DNA of 11,384 bases from an uncultured Bacillota bacterium (GTDB lineage Bacteria > Bacillota > Clostridia > Lachnospirales > Lachnospiraceae), in assembly GCA_958352855.1 (NCBI GenBank), contig CATWQE010000084.1, positions 1 through 11,384 of the forward strand. Reading direction: 5' to 3'. The position numbers and the translations under genes were made by a program. Shown piece by piece: positions 1-7,639 of this stretch; positions within the stretch are counted from its first letter, which is position 1, and each line of letters opens with the position of its first letter. The notes below the pieces were generated by a model. That model was given only the letters and a program-made list of their open reading frames with translations, ran no database searches and was not told the DNA's origin.

Positions 1-86
1 TTCATTTTGAACGAAAAGTCCTCTTTTTCCGTAGAGAGTGTTATTTCACAGCCCCCCACTCATATAGTTCTATCCTTTGCTTTGTA
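1..86. other. Short intergenic edge, no gene seen
   Basis: This stretch follows the stop codon of the AAA-ATPase/nuclease gene. No reading frame here looks like a protein. In the minus direction there is a G-rich run followed by CTGTGAAATAACACTC, where GAGTG and CACTC could close a weak hairpin around a long loop. A second weak pairing (GAAAA with TTTTC) lies at about 10-30. Neither is followed by a proper run of U, so I do not call a terminator. The gene must end near here, but its terminator may lie outside the window. Confidence 0.4.
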
Positions 87-1781
87 TTACCGTATATTAT
101 GCAGCACCACTTTACACCGCTTTTTATAGCAGGCAATGCCATACTTCAATACTTTTTCCACTCCGTCTTCCCGAAGGACTTCTTCATAGGATTTCTCCTC
201 AATCTGCCTCAATGCCTCTGCACATCCTGCTTCCAAATCCCCTTCCCTGGCATACTTTACTTCTATAATAATTCCCAGTTCTTCGTCTTCAATTTCCACC
301 AGAATATCACTGTAGCCATCTCCTGATTCCCTGTTAGAAAACACTGCCCAGTGATCCTGAAATCCTAAAATCCCCAGCAAAATCCCATGATAAAAATTCT
401 CTTTCAACTGGCGTTTCACAAAGGTATCACGAATGCTGATGGTTTTCTTCAAGTACGCACCAAACAGCTTTTCCACTTCTTCTGCATTCCCTGATTGCAA
501 AGCTTCGCAGAATTCTTTCAGCATCATTCCATTTTCCTGAACACGTTCCTTAAAGTACTCCATAATCTGTGTGGTAAAAATTTTTCTGATTTCCATATTG
601 GGAATCGCAAGCTGAATTTCATCTCCGTTGGCTCTTCCCCTCTTGGTAAGATATCCCGTAGTAAACAAAACACTCCACAGATTTTCAATGGACTGATACA
701 TATCCTGATAAGTAAGCTCCTGGCGTATGGTTTTATGAATGACCTCCCCTGCTACAAGACGCTCAATTTCAAGTCTTGTTCTTCCATTGTCTGACTGCTC
801 AATAAAACGCCTTACCACCTCATTGCTGCTGGTATTGGACCAGTAATTTTGCGGCTGTGCTTCCGGGTCTGCTCTGAGAAGATCGCAATAATTCAGCACA
901 TCCCATGGACAATACACTTCCACATTTCCAAACTGATAACCATCATACCAGTCTTTCACCTCCTGATATTTATCCGAAAGTCCATAATACGCCAGAAGCT
1001 CCCTTACCTCCTGGTCGGTAAACCCAAAATATTCATCAAAGCGTACATCTGCAATGGATAAAACCTTCAGATTATTCAGTCCTGTAAAAATACTTTCTTT
1101 TGAAATCCGCATACAACCGGTGAGAACTGCCATCTGCAGATTTTCATTGGTTTTTAAAGCCTGACCAAACATATTACGCACCAAAAGAACCATCTGCTCA
1201 TAGTATCCCTGATGAAATGCCTTTGCCAGAGGAACATCATACTCGTCAATAAGAAGAATTACTTTTTTACCATGATGCTTACAAAGAAGTTCTGACAAAA
1301 GTTTCAGACTGTTGCACAGGATAGATTCATCCATATCTGTTTTCAGTAAATTCCTATAGGCATCCTTATCATAATCGGTTAGTTTGTTACTTTCCAGCAA
1401 GTATTGGAAGCGCCTTGCCTCCCCATTGATCACCTGGACAGCCATTTTACACGCCATCTCATAAGAACCGGCATTTATATCTTTCATAGATACTGCAATC
1501 ACCGGAAATTTTCCCATATAGGCATCACATAAATTCTTCTCTTTTGTAATTTTCAATCCTTCAAAAATAGCTGCGTCTGTTCCCAGTTCAAAAAAACTTT
1601 TGAGCATACTCATATTAAGAGATTTTCCAAATCTTCGTGGACGGGTAAAGAGATTGACCTCTGCCCAATTCTCTATGAGTTCTTTGATAAGTCCTGTTTT
1701 ATCTATATAGTAAAAACCATCTGTAACCATACTTTCAAAATTCTCAATACCAATGGGAAGTTTCTTTTTCCTATCTGTCAT
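87..1781 (-). CDS. AAA-ATPase-like protein with C-terminal PD-(D/E)XK nuclease domain
   Basis: This 564-aa protein has the architecture of the PF09820 (AAA-ATPase_like) plus PF08011 (PD-(D/E)XK, formerly DUF1703) family, which is widespread and often multicopy in gut Bacteroidetes and Clostridia. Visible features are the N-terminal signature LPIGIENF (8-15), YYIDKT (24-29), a degenerate P-loop TRPRRFGKS (46-54), a Walker B stretch ILLIDEYD (175-182), the family motif WYDGYQFG (278-285) and a C-terminal nuclease core with D492, E507 and K509 (pattern D...ExK). Both ATP-binding and nuclease residues look intact, so it is probably functional. No transmembrane segment or signal peptide is seen. 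The start is ATG with an AAGGAAGGTG ribosome site. It is separated from purD by a terminator and 140 nt, and probably has its own promoter. The biological role is unknown; defence or mobile-DNA functions are speculation. Confidence 0.9.
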   Translation of the reverse strand: MTDRKKKLPIGIENFESMVTDGFYYIDKTGLIKELIENWAEVNLFTRPRRFGKSLNMSMLKSFFELGTDAAIFEGLKITKEKNLCDAYMGKFPVIAVSMKDINAGSYEMACKMAVQVINGEARRFQYLLESNKLTDYDKDAYRNLLKTDMDESILCNSLKLLSELLCKHHGKKVILLIDEYDVPLAKAFHQGYYEQMVLLVRNMFGQALKTNENLQMAVLTGCMRISKESIFTGLNNLKVLSIADVRFDEYFGFTDQEVRELLAYYGLSDKYQEVKDWYDGYQFGNVEVYCPWDVLNYCDLLRADPEAQPQNYWSNTSSNEVVRRFIEQSDNGRTRLEIERLVAGEVIHKTIRQELTYQDMYQSIENLWSVLFTTGYLTKRGRANGDEIQLAIPNMEIRKIFTTQIMEYFKERVQENGMMLKEFCEALQSGNAEEVEKLFGAYLKKTISIRDTFVKRQLKENFYHGILLGILGFQDHWAVFSNRESGDGYSDILVEIEDEELGIIIEVKYAREGDLEAGCAEALRQIEEKSYEEVLREDGVEKVLKYGIACYKKRCKVVLHNIR

Positions 1782-1816
1782 CCGTCTCTCACCTTCCTTA
1801 CATTACCTTTACTTTT

Positions 1817-1845
1817 ATCTTACTATACCATCTCCGATTTCGCAA
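1817..1845 (-). promoter_or_regulatory. Possible promoter for the AAA-ATPase/nuclease gene
   Basis: Reading the minus strand, TTGCGA (1840-1845) and TAAGAT (1817-1822) are separated by exactly 17 nt and lie about 36 nt upstream of the ATG. Each box matches 4 of 6 consensus positions of a housekeeping sigma factor promoter. The location just after the purD terminator is right for an independent promoter, but the boxes are weak. Confidence 0.35.
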
Positions 1846-1852
1846 GCAGATG

Positions 1853-1902
1853 AAAAAACCGTACTGACCTCCAGTTCTATCCCTGAAAATCAGTACGGTT
1901 TT
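1853..1902 (-). terminator. Intrinsic terminator of the purine operon
   Basis: The arms 1855-1867 and 1890-1902 are perfectly complementary over 13 bp (AAAACCGTACTGA pairing with TCAGTACGGTTTT) around a 22-nt loop. In the minus direction the second arm runs into six T residues (1858-1853). The hairpin begins 19 nt after the purD stop. It ends the purE-M-N-D transcript and insulates the downstream AAA-ATPase gene. The A-rich/T-rich ends could also allow some function in the plus direction, but no plus-strand gene needs it. Confidence 0.9.
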
Positions 1903-1921
1903 CTATGATACCCCTATTTGC

Positions 1922-3196
1922 TTACGCTTCGTCAATAGCCTTTCCAATATCATTTCTCATATATTTATTTTCAAACTGAATCCACTTGGTGGCTTCATAA
2001 GCATTGGCCCGGGCTTCTTTTAAATCTGCGCCCTTTGCAGTCACGCCCAGTACACGTCCTCCGTTTGTGACAATTTTGCCATCTTTAAAGGCAGTTCCTG
2101 CATGGAATACATAGTAACCATCCTTGTCTTTAAAGGTCTCCAGACCGTCGATTGGGAAGCCTTTTTCATAAGATACCGGATAACCGTCAGAAGCCAGCAC
2201 CACGCACACTGCCGCATTGTCCTCAAACTGTAAATCCACTTCATCCAGTTTGCCATCCACACAGGCTTCAAATACTTCCACAATATCGTTTTTCAGTCTT
2301 GGAATCACTACCTGGGCTTCCGGATCGCCAAATCTCGCATTGTATTCCAGAACTTTTGGGCCTTTTTCTGTGAGCATTAAACCAAAGAAAATAATACCTT
2401 TAAATTCTCTTCCTTCTGCTGCCATAGCATCTACGGTTGCCTGGTAAATGTATTTTTCGCAGAAATCATCCACTTCTTTTGTATAGAACGGACTTGGAGA
2501 AAAGGTTCCCATTCCTCCTGTATTTAACCCCTGGTCTCCGTCCTTGGCACGTTTGTGATCCTGTGCGGAAGTCATGGTTTTAATGGTTTTTCCATCTACA
2601 AAGGATAACACAGAAACTTCACGTCCTGTCATAAATTCCTCTACAACCAGCGTATTTCCGGCAGAGCCAAACTTCTTGTCCAGCATAATGGTTTTCACGC
2701 CTTCTTCTGCCTCTTCCAAGGTATTGCAGATTAACACACCTTTTCCAAGAGCCAGTCCGTCTGCTTTTAAAACAATAGGAAATTCTGCTTTTTCTCTCAG
2801 ATAAGCAAGGGCTGCTTCTGAATCTTCAAAATTCTCATAAGCTGCTGTTGGGATGTTGTATTTTTTCATTAAATCCTTGGAAAATGCTTTGGAGCCTTCC
2901 AAAATGGCGGCATTCTTTCTTGGTCCAAATACGCGAAGTCCTTCTTTTTCAAACACATCTACCACGCCGCCTACTAATGGGTCATCCATACCAACTACGG
3001 TCAAATCTACCTCATGCTCTTTTGCAAAGGCTGCCAGTTTTTCAAATTCCATAGCTCCAATGGCTACACATTCTGCATACTCTGCAATTCCCGCATTTCC
3101 CGGCGCACAGTAAATTTTATCTACTTTTGGGCTCTGTGCCACCTTCCATGCGATTGCATGCTCTCTTCCACCGCTTCCAATAATCAATACTTTCAT
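1922..3196 (-). CDS. purD: Phosphoribosylamine-glycine ligase (GAR synthetase)
   Basis: This cytosolic ATP-grasp enzyme joins glycine to 5-phosphoribosylamine with ATP, giving glycinamide ribonucleotide (second step of de novo purine synthesis). At 424 aa it has normal family length. Landmarks are the N-terminal GSGGREHA (7-14), PGNAG (32-36), the ATP-grasp stretch LKADGLALGKGV (143-154), the DHKR and NTGGMG segments (213-230), and the C-terminal EYNARFGDPEAQV metal/ATP region. One deviation is that the usual GPExPL motif reads GMDDPL (69-74), perhaps a lineage variant. It is the last gene of the purE-M-N-D operon, starting 31 nt after purN. The ribosome site is GGAAAGGGG about 10 nt before the ATG. 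Confidence 0.98.
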   Translation of the reverse strand: MKVLIIGSGGREHAIAWKVAQSPKVDKIYCAPGNAGIAEYAECVAIGAMEFEKLAAFAKEHEVDLTVVGMDDPLVGGVVDVFEKEGLRVFGPRKNAAILEGSKAFSKDLMKKYNIPTAAYENFEDSEAALAYLREKAEFPIVLKADGLALGKGVLICNTLEEAEEGVKTIMLDKKFGSAGNTLVVEEFMTGREVSVLSFVDGKTIKTMTSAQDHKRAKDGDQGLNTGGMGTFSPSPFYTKEVDDFCEKYIYQATVDAMAAEGREFKGIIFFGLMLTEKGPKVLEYNARFGDPEAQVVIPRLKNDIVEVFEACVDGKLDEVDLQFEDNAAVCVVLASDGYPVSYEKGFPIDGLETFKDKDGYYVFHAGTAFKDGKIVTNGGRVLGVTAKGADLKEARANAYEATKWIQFENKYMRNDIGKAIDEA

Positions 3197-3227
3197 AAAT
3201 CCAATGCCCCTTTCCTGTCTTTTGTCT

Positions 3228-3851
3228 TTATCGAATTTTTACCAGACCATCCTGAATCTCTACTCTGTCATTTACAATAAGATTAATTGCCTCCGGCATG
3301 ATCTTCCACTCTGCCTCTTCCATGACTCTTCGCTGAAGGATTTCCGGCGTGTCATCCTGCTTCACTTCCACTGCTTTTTGCAGAATAATAGGACCTGTAT
3401 CCGTTCCCTCGTCCACAAAATGTACCGTAGCGCCTGTTACCTTTACACCTCTTTTTAAAACACCTTCATGAACCTTCAAGCCATAATATCCGGTTCCGCA
3501 AAAAGAAGGAATCAGCGCCGGATGAATATTTATGATTTTATTCGGATATGCCTTTACCATAATTTCCGGAATCACCACCAGACAGCCTGCCAGAACTACC
3601 AGATCCGGTTCATAAGACTGAATAGTCTTTAACAGCGCCTCGTTAAATGCATCTCTTGTGTCATAGGATTTGGGAGAAACACAGATTCCCGGAATCCCAT
3701 GTTCTTTTGCCCGCTCCAGAGCGTAGGCATTGGCATTGTTGCTGATAACCACAGAAATCTCTGCGTTTGTAATGGTTTTCTTATCAATGGCGTCCATAAT
3801 AGCCTGAAGATTGGTTCCCCCGCCGGACACCAGAACTGCCAGCTTCTTCAT
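3228..3851 (-). CDS. purN: Phosphoribosylglycinamide formyltransferase (folate-dependent)
   Basis: The enzyme transfers a formyl group from 10-formyltetrahydrofolate to GAR, the product of PurD encoded just downstream, giving formyl-GAR. The 207-aa protein begins with the family signature VLVSGGGTNLQA (6-17) and carries the catalytic triad equivalent to E. coli N106/H108/D144 as N108, H110 (in IINIHP) and D151 (in EGTDTGP). The insert SFCGTGYYGLKVHE is typical of a clostridial subgroup. The ribosome site AAGGAGG lies 9 nt before the ATG. An 85-nt gap holding a strong hairpin separates it from purM. Confidence 0.97.
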   Translation of the reverse strand: MKKLAVLVSGGGTNLQAIMDAIDKKTITNAEISVVISNNANAYALERAKEHGIPGICVSPKSYDTRDAFNEALLKTIQSYEPDLVVLAGCLVVIPEIMVKAYPNKIINIHPALIPSFCGTGYYGLKVHEGVLKRGVKVTGATVHFVDEGTDTGPIILQKAVEVKQDDTPEILQRRVMEEAEWKIMPEAINLIVNDRVEIQDGLVKIR

Positions 3852-3881
3852 AACAATCAGCCTCCTTGGTTTTCAACAGAC

Positions 3882-3925
3882 AGGAACAGGGCTGCCGCTG
3901 TGGTATCTGCTGCAACCCTGCTCCT
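3882..3925 (-). promoter_or_regulatory. Hairpin between purM and purN
   Basis: Arms 3882-3895 and 3912-3925 pair over 14 bp with two G-U wobbles around a 16-nt loop, within the 85-nt purM-purN gap. No run of U follows it in the minus direction, so it is not a standard terminator. The purN ribosome site follows about 20 nt later. It may protect the purM mRNA 3' end, guide processing, or adjust the relative expression of the two halves of the operon. The structure is seen directly; the role is inference. Confidence 0.6.
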
Positions 3926-3936
3926 TCTCTTATTTT

Positions 3937-4962
3937 TTATACTAACTGAACACCTTTTTCCCCTGCAACAATCTTTCCAACAACATATGGAGTATCTCCT
4001 GCCGCTTTGATGGCTTCCATGGTTTTCTCTACATCTGCCGCATCTACAGCAACTACCATACCAAGACCCATGTTAAAGGTATTGTACATCATAGTTTCTT
4101 CAATATTTCCTTTCTCTGCCATTAAGGTAAAGATTGGAGGAATGGGATAGCTGTCCTTTTCAATGATTGCACAAACGCCGTCTTTTAACATTCTTGGAAT
4201 ATTTTCATAGAAACCGCCGCCTGTTACATGGCTGCAGGCTTTTACACGAACACCTGCATTTTTTACGCTCTTTAAAGCTTTTACATAGATTCTGGTTGGC
4301 GCAAGAAGTGCTTCTCCTAAGGTTTTGCCTAATTCATCATAATAAGTATTTAAGGATTCTGTTGTCATCTCAAAAACCTTACGCACCAGAGAAAATCCAT
4401 TGCTGTGAACACCAGAAGAAGCCATACCAATAAGGACATCTCCTTCTTTTAAATCTTCTCCTGTAATCATCTCGCTGCGCTCTGCAACACCCACTGCAAA
4501 CCCTGCTAAATCATACTCTTCTTCCGGCATCAACCCTGGATGTTCTGCTGTCTCACCGCCGATAAGAGCTGCGTCAGACTGCAGACAGCCTTCTGCCACA
4601 CCTTTTACGATTTCTGCAATTTTTTCCGGATAATTTTTACCGCAGGCAATATAATCCAGGAAGAATAAAGGTTCTCCACCTGCACACGCAATATCATTGA
4701 CGCACATAGCAACTGCGTCAATACCAATAGTATCATGTTTATCCATAAGAAATGCCAGCTTTACTTTTGTTCCACATCCGTCTGTACCGGATAAAAGCAC
4801 CGGGTCATCCATTTCTTTGATTTTTTTCAGGGAAAAAGCGCCTGAAAATCCGCCCAAACCACCCAGAACTTCTTCCCGCATGGTTTTCTTTACGTGTTCT
4901 TTCATTAATTCTACTGATTTATATCCGGCTTCAATATCAACGCCTGCGTTCTTATAATCCAT
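3937..4962 (-). CDS. purM: Phosphoribosylformylglycinamidine cyclo-ligase (AIR synthetase)
   Basis: The enzyme closes the imidazole ring, converting FGAM and ATP to aminoimidazole ribonucleotide, the direct substrate of the PurE/PurK step. The 341-aa protein matches the normal family length. It shows the N-terminal YKNAGVDIEAG, the ATP-binding signature SGTDGCGTKVKLA (58-70), DAVAMCVNDI (82-91), GGETAEHPG (135-143), and the C-terminal SSGVHSNGFSL and HVTGGGF motifs. GGAGG lies 7 nt before the ATG. It begins 44 nt after purE and belongs to the same operon. Confidence 0.98.
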   Translation of the reverse strand: MDYKNAGVDIEAGYKSVELMKEHVKKTMREEVLGGLGGFSGAFSLKKIKEMDDPVLLSGTDGCGTKVKLAFLMDKHDTIGIDAVAMCVNDIACAGGEPLFFLDYIACGKNYPEKIAEIVKGVAEGCLQSDAALIGGETAEHPGLMPEEEYDLAGFAVGVAERSEMITGEDLKEGDVLIGMASSGVHSNGFSLVRKVFEMTTESLNTYYDELGKTLGEALLAPTRIYVKALKSVKNAGVRVKACSHVTGGGFYENIPRMLKDGVCAIIEKDSYPIPPIFTLMAEKGNIEETMMYNTFNMGLGMVVAVDAADVEKTMEAIKAAGDTPYVVGKIVAGEKGVQLV

Positions 4963-5006
4963 TTCTTATCCTCCATATACTGTTCCGTAGCTTGCCTTGC
5001 CAATTA

Positions 5007-5507
5007 TTAATAAGCTTTATATCCAACTTCCTGAAGTCTCGCGTCTTTTGCTACTACCTGGTCTTTTAATTCTTCCTTGTAGTCTTTTAATTTCTGCAAA
5101 AGTTCTGGGTCAGAAGTTGCTAAAATCTTGGCTGCCAGAATTGCCGCATTGGCGCCGCCGTTAATTGCTACCGTTGCTACCGGAATTCCAGATGGCATCT
5201 GTACAATAGAGTACAGAGAATCTCTTCCGCCTAAGGATGTGGTATGCATAGGAATGCCAATAACCGGCATTGGGAAAATTGCTGCGCACATACCCGGAAG
5301 GTGTGCGGCCATACCCGCACCTGCAATGATTACTTTAAAGCCTTTTTCTTCTGCTGATTTTGCATATTCAAAGAACACATCCGGCTCTCTGTGAGCAGAA
5401 ATAATAGTCATTTCATACTCAATTCCAAATTTTTCCAGCATATCCGCTGCTTTGCTCATAACAGGCATATCAGAGTCACTGCCCATAACAATTCCAACTT
5501 TTGCCAT
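5007..5507 (-). CDS. purE: N5-carboxyaminoimidazole ribonucleotide mutase (PurE class I)
   Basis: This bacterial class I PurE isomerises N5-CAIR to CAIR in purine synthesis and normally forms an octamer. At 166 aa it has the expected length. The active-site segments are MGSDSDMP (8-15), SAHREP with H39 and R40 (37-42, H39 equivalent to E. coli H45) and AGAGMAAHLPG (62-72). It is the first gene of the purine operon. Its ribosome site is AAAGGAGA before the ATG, and a near-consensus promoter lies about 60 nt upstream. Class I PurE usually needs a PurK partner, which is not in this window. Confidence 0.98.
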   Translation of the reverse strand: MAKVGIVMGSDSDMPVMSKAADMLEKFGIEYEMTIISAHREPDVFFEYAKSAEEKGFKVIIAGAGMAAHLPGMCAAIFPMPVIGIPMHTTSLGGRDSLYSIVQMPSGIPVATVAINGGANAAILAAKILATSDPELLQKLKDYKEELKDQVVAKDARLQEVGYKAY

Positions 5508-5534
5508 GATTAATCTCCTTTATTATATACTTTT

Positions 5535-5546
5535 GGGGTTATCCCC
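5535..5546 (-). promoter_or_regulatory. Small GGGG-AUAA-CCCC hairpin in the purE leader
   Basis: The predicted purE leader, about 50 nt long, contains a 4-bp G/C stem with an AUAA tetraloop, roughly 30 nt before the start codon. It is too short and has no U run, so it is unlikely to be an attenuator. The leader is also too short for a purine riboswitch. It could be a 5' stabilising hairpin or chance. Confidence 0.3.
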
Positions 5547-5565
5547 TATTCTTTTGTACAGCACA

Positions 5566-5594
5566 ATTTTACCCAGAGTTCCATATCTTGTCAA
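5566..5594 (-). promoter_or_regulatory. Sigma-A type promoter of purE-M-N-D
   Basis: On the minus strand a perfect -35 box TTGACA (5589-5594) is followed after exactly 17 nt by TAAAAT (5566-5571, 5 of 6 matches). Transcription should start near 5559, giving a leader of about 50 nt. The -35 box overlaps the TGA stop codon of the upstream aminopeptidase gene, so the purine operon can be initiated independently of the upstream gene cluster. I see no PurBox (CCGAAC-type) and no riboswitch fold. Confidence 0.8.
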
Positions 5595-7639
5595 GAAGCA
5601 AAAGCCTCATTAAGCGGCTCTGTGCCTTTTAATACAAATTTTCCTTTTTCAATAATGGAAATCCGGCTTCCATCTCGTCTCTCCACCCAGATTGCTCCAA
5701 GCTCATCATAGGGAATGGTAATGTCTGTGTGACAGCCAAAATATGCCCTGGCAGGGTCTTCTTTTCGAAGAATAGAGACCTCGTTGTCTCTGGCAATGAT
5801 TTCTTTTCCATCTGGATTATACATAGGCGTATCCTCACTCCAGGAATAGCAGGTATCTCCCACAGCAAAGTGGGGTCCTGTTTTCTCTGCAATGAGAATC
5901 GGCAGTAAATGTCCGATGTCATATTTCTTTGCCATGACATAGGCTGTGGTGTTGGTACCAATAGCAAATTCCCCCAAAGGCAGGGTATCGTGGTGATACA
6001 GCAGGTTTTCTTTTATAAAATTCCTGTTCTCTTCTTCTGTATCAAAGTTTCCGCAGGTATAATCCGCAATCATGCCGTCCTGGAAACGGATTTTTAAATT
6101 CTGATATTCAAGGCCTCTTAAAAACACTTTTGATACTGCCAGTGTTCCATTAGTTCCTGTTAATTTGGGGGAGGTAAAGACTTCTCCCACAGGAATGTTC
6201 ACATCTGCCACACAGTTTTCAAAGTTTGTCTCTTTTTCCGGATGTTTCAACTCATGAAGGCATACTGTAAGATTGGTTTCATTGCCATTCATGCCTTCAA
6301 TGTGTACCTTTTCTCCTTCATCCAAAGCATCTATAACCGACTGCTGAATCTGGCGGTATAACTGATTATCCAGGTTATTCAGCTTCACCGTTTCCTGGAA
6401 AATCTCTTCAAATCTGGACCCAATCTCCACAGATGGGTAGGCGATAATGGTAAAACTGCGCTCTTCTCCTTTGATATAGCGGTTTACAATCTGGCCTGCT
6501 TCATTATCATAAGATACCTGTAATTTCTGCTGATGAGCGCTTAGGGTACAGGCATCAGGGTTTCGTTTTGGCACAAAGGGCGTTTCTCCAAAGGTTTCAA
6601 TGCAGGCAGGACCTCCATGGACACTGGCTAAATCTTTTACCTGTTCATAGGCTACCTGCAAAACCCGCAGCCTTCTCTGGACAAATTCGTGGTCCAGACA
6701 TAAAGCCTGGTCATCTTTGTGATCATACTCAAACTGAGGATTTGGGATTGCCCCATAATATCCGATTCTGTGATGCTGTTTTTTATTCACTCTGTGAACT
6801 GCGCTTCTGTAAATAACAGGTTTTAAGCCCATCTCTTCAAACTGTAAAACAGCTTCCTTTACCATAGGTTCAAATCCCAGTTGGAATCGGATATTTACGA
6901 ATTTTTTCTTGCTCATATCCTTATTGGTTGCAGCAAACCCAGTACGATATCCTTCTGTAAAAGTGCGCGCCATGGCCTCCAGTTGTTCCTCTGGCATACT
7001 GCTTAAAAACTGTGACATACGGATTTCGTTTTCTGTCACATATTCTCCAAACCGGTACAAATACCTTGGATCAGTTAAATCCTGGTTCATAATAATATTG
7101 GCAGCAAAATCCAAATCAGGATCCACACCTTCCCGCACTCTGCGCCCAACCATTTCGTCACTGTAATCACTGATATACCAGTAAATAGCTTCTTTTACAT
7201 CTTTCGCGCTAACCGTCTCTTCCTCAAACAGGTTATAAATCTGAATAAACAGTTCCATAACCACAGTCATATCAAACAGACGCTCTTCATACACAAAAAC
7301 AATCATATCTCTGATTTCTGTATATAAAAAGCTCAGAAGCTGTCCAAATTCCTCTCCCAGCATCTGTTTCGCATACGTTGGATTTCCATAAGAGGTTTCA
7401 TACTGCTTTGGCAAAATATCCTGGTACATGGCCTGATTATTTGCCTCCAGCTCCCGAATATTTGCTGTGTCCAGCCATCCCTTCTGAAGCTTTTCTCTTA
7501 CGTCCATCATTTGTATCAGAAAAGCCGCTGTTTTCTTAAAAAAATCCCCGTATGGAGCCCTTACCAGGTCTTCCCCCTGAATCTCCTGGATTCTGTCTTT
7601 CATAAGTGTAAAACGTTCTAACATTAATTCATCATTCAT
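5591..7639 (-). CDS. M29-family metallo-aminopeptidase with long N-terminal extension
   Basis: The C-terminal part (from about residue 236) matches peptidase family M29 (AmpS/aminopeptidase T), two-metal exopeptidases that remove N-terminal residues from peptides in the cytosol. The metal and catalytic residues of the family (E250, E316, H345, Y352, H376, D378 in the Thermus enzyme) appear here as E486 (VGEVFTSP), E557 (LGEFAIG), H590 (GPHFAVG), probably Y598, H637 and D639 (CHTDITIP). At 682 aa the protein is about 270 aa longer than classical M29 enzymes. The first 235 residues are acidic, helix-rich and without a motif I recognise. No signal peptide is seen. The ATG overlaps the end of the HD-domain gene by 8 nt, implying translational coupling. 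The substrate is unknown. Confidence 0.88.
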   Translation of the reverse strand: MNDELMLERFTLMKDRIQEIQGEDLVRAPYGDFFKKTAAFLIQMMDVREKLQKGWLDTANIRELEANNQAMYQDILPKQYETSYGNPTYAKQMLGEEFGQLLSFLYTEIRDMIVFVYEERLFDMTVVMELFIQIYNLFEEETVSAKDVKEAIYWYISDYSDEMVGRRVREGVDPDLDFAANIIMNQDLTDPRYLYRFGEYVTENEIRMSQFLSSMPEEQLEAMARTFTEGYRTGFAATNKDMSKKKFVNIRFQLGFEPMVKEAVLQFEEMGLKPVIYRSAVHRVNKKQHHRIGYYGAIPNPQFEYDHKDDQALCLDHEFVQRRLRVLQVAYEQVKDLASVHGGPACIETFGETPFVPKRNPDACTLSAHQQKLQVSYDNEAGQIVNRYIKGEERSFTIIAYPSVEIGSRFEEIFQETVKLNNLDNQLYRQIQQSVIDALDEGEKVHIEGMNGNETNLTVCLHELKHPEKETNFENCVADVNIPVGEVFTSPKLTGTNGTLAVSKVFLRGLEYQNLKIRFQDGMIADYTCGNFDTEEENRNFIKENLLYHHDTLPLGEFAIGTNTTAYVMAKKYDIGHLLPILIAEKTGPHFAVGDTCYSWSEDTPMYNPDGKEIIARDNEVSILRKEDPARAYFGCHTDITIPYDELGAIWVERRDGSRISIIEKGKFVLKGTEPLNEAFAS

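Noticed and set aside
77..268. Plus-strand open frames opposite the AAA-ATPase, pur, aminopeptidase and integrase genes
   Set aside because: They lie antisense to well supported genes, lack ribosome sites, and encode low-complexity or C/S/H/P-rich products typical of shadow frames.
5508..5560. Guanine/adenine riboswitch in the purE leader
   Set aside because: The predicted leader is only about 50 nt, with a single 4-bp hairpin and none of the three-way junction core of purine riboswitches.
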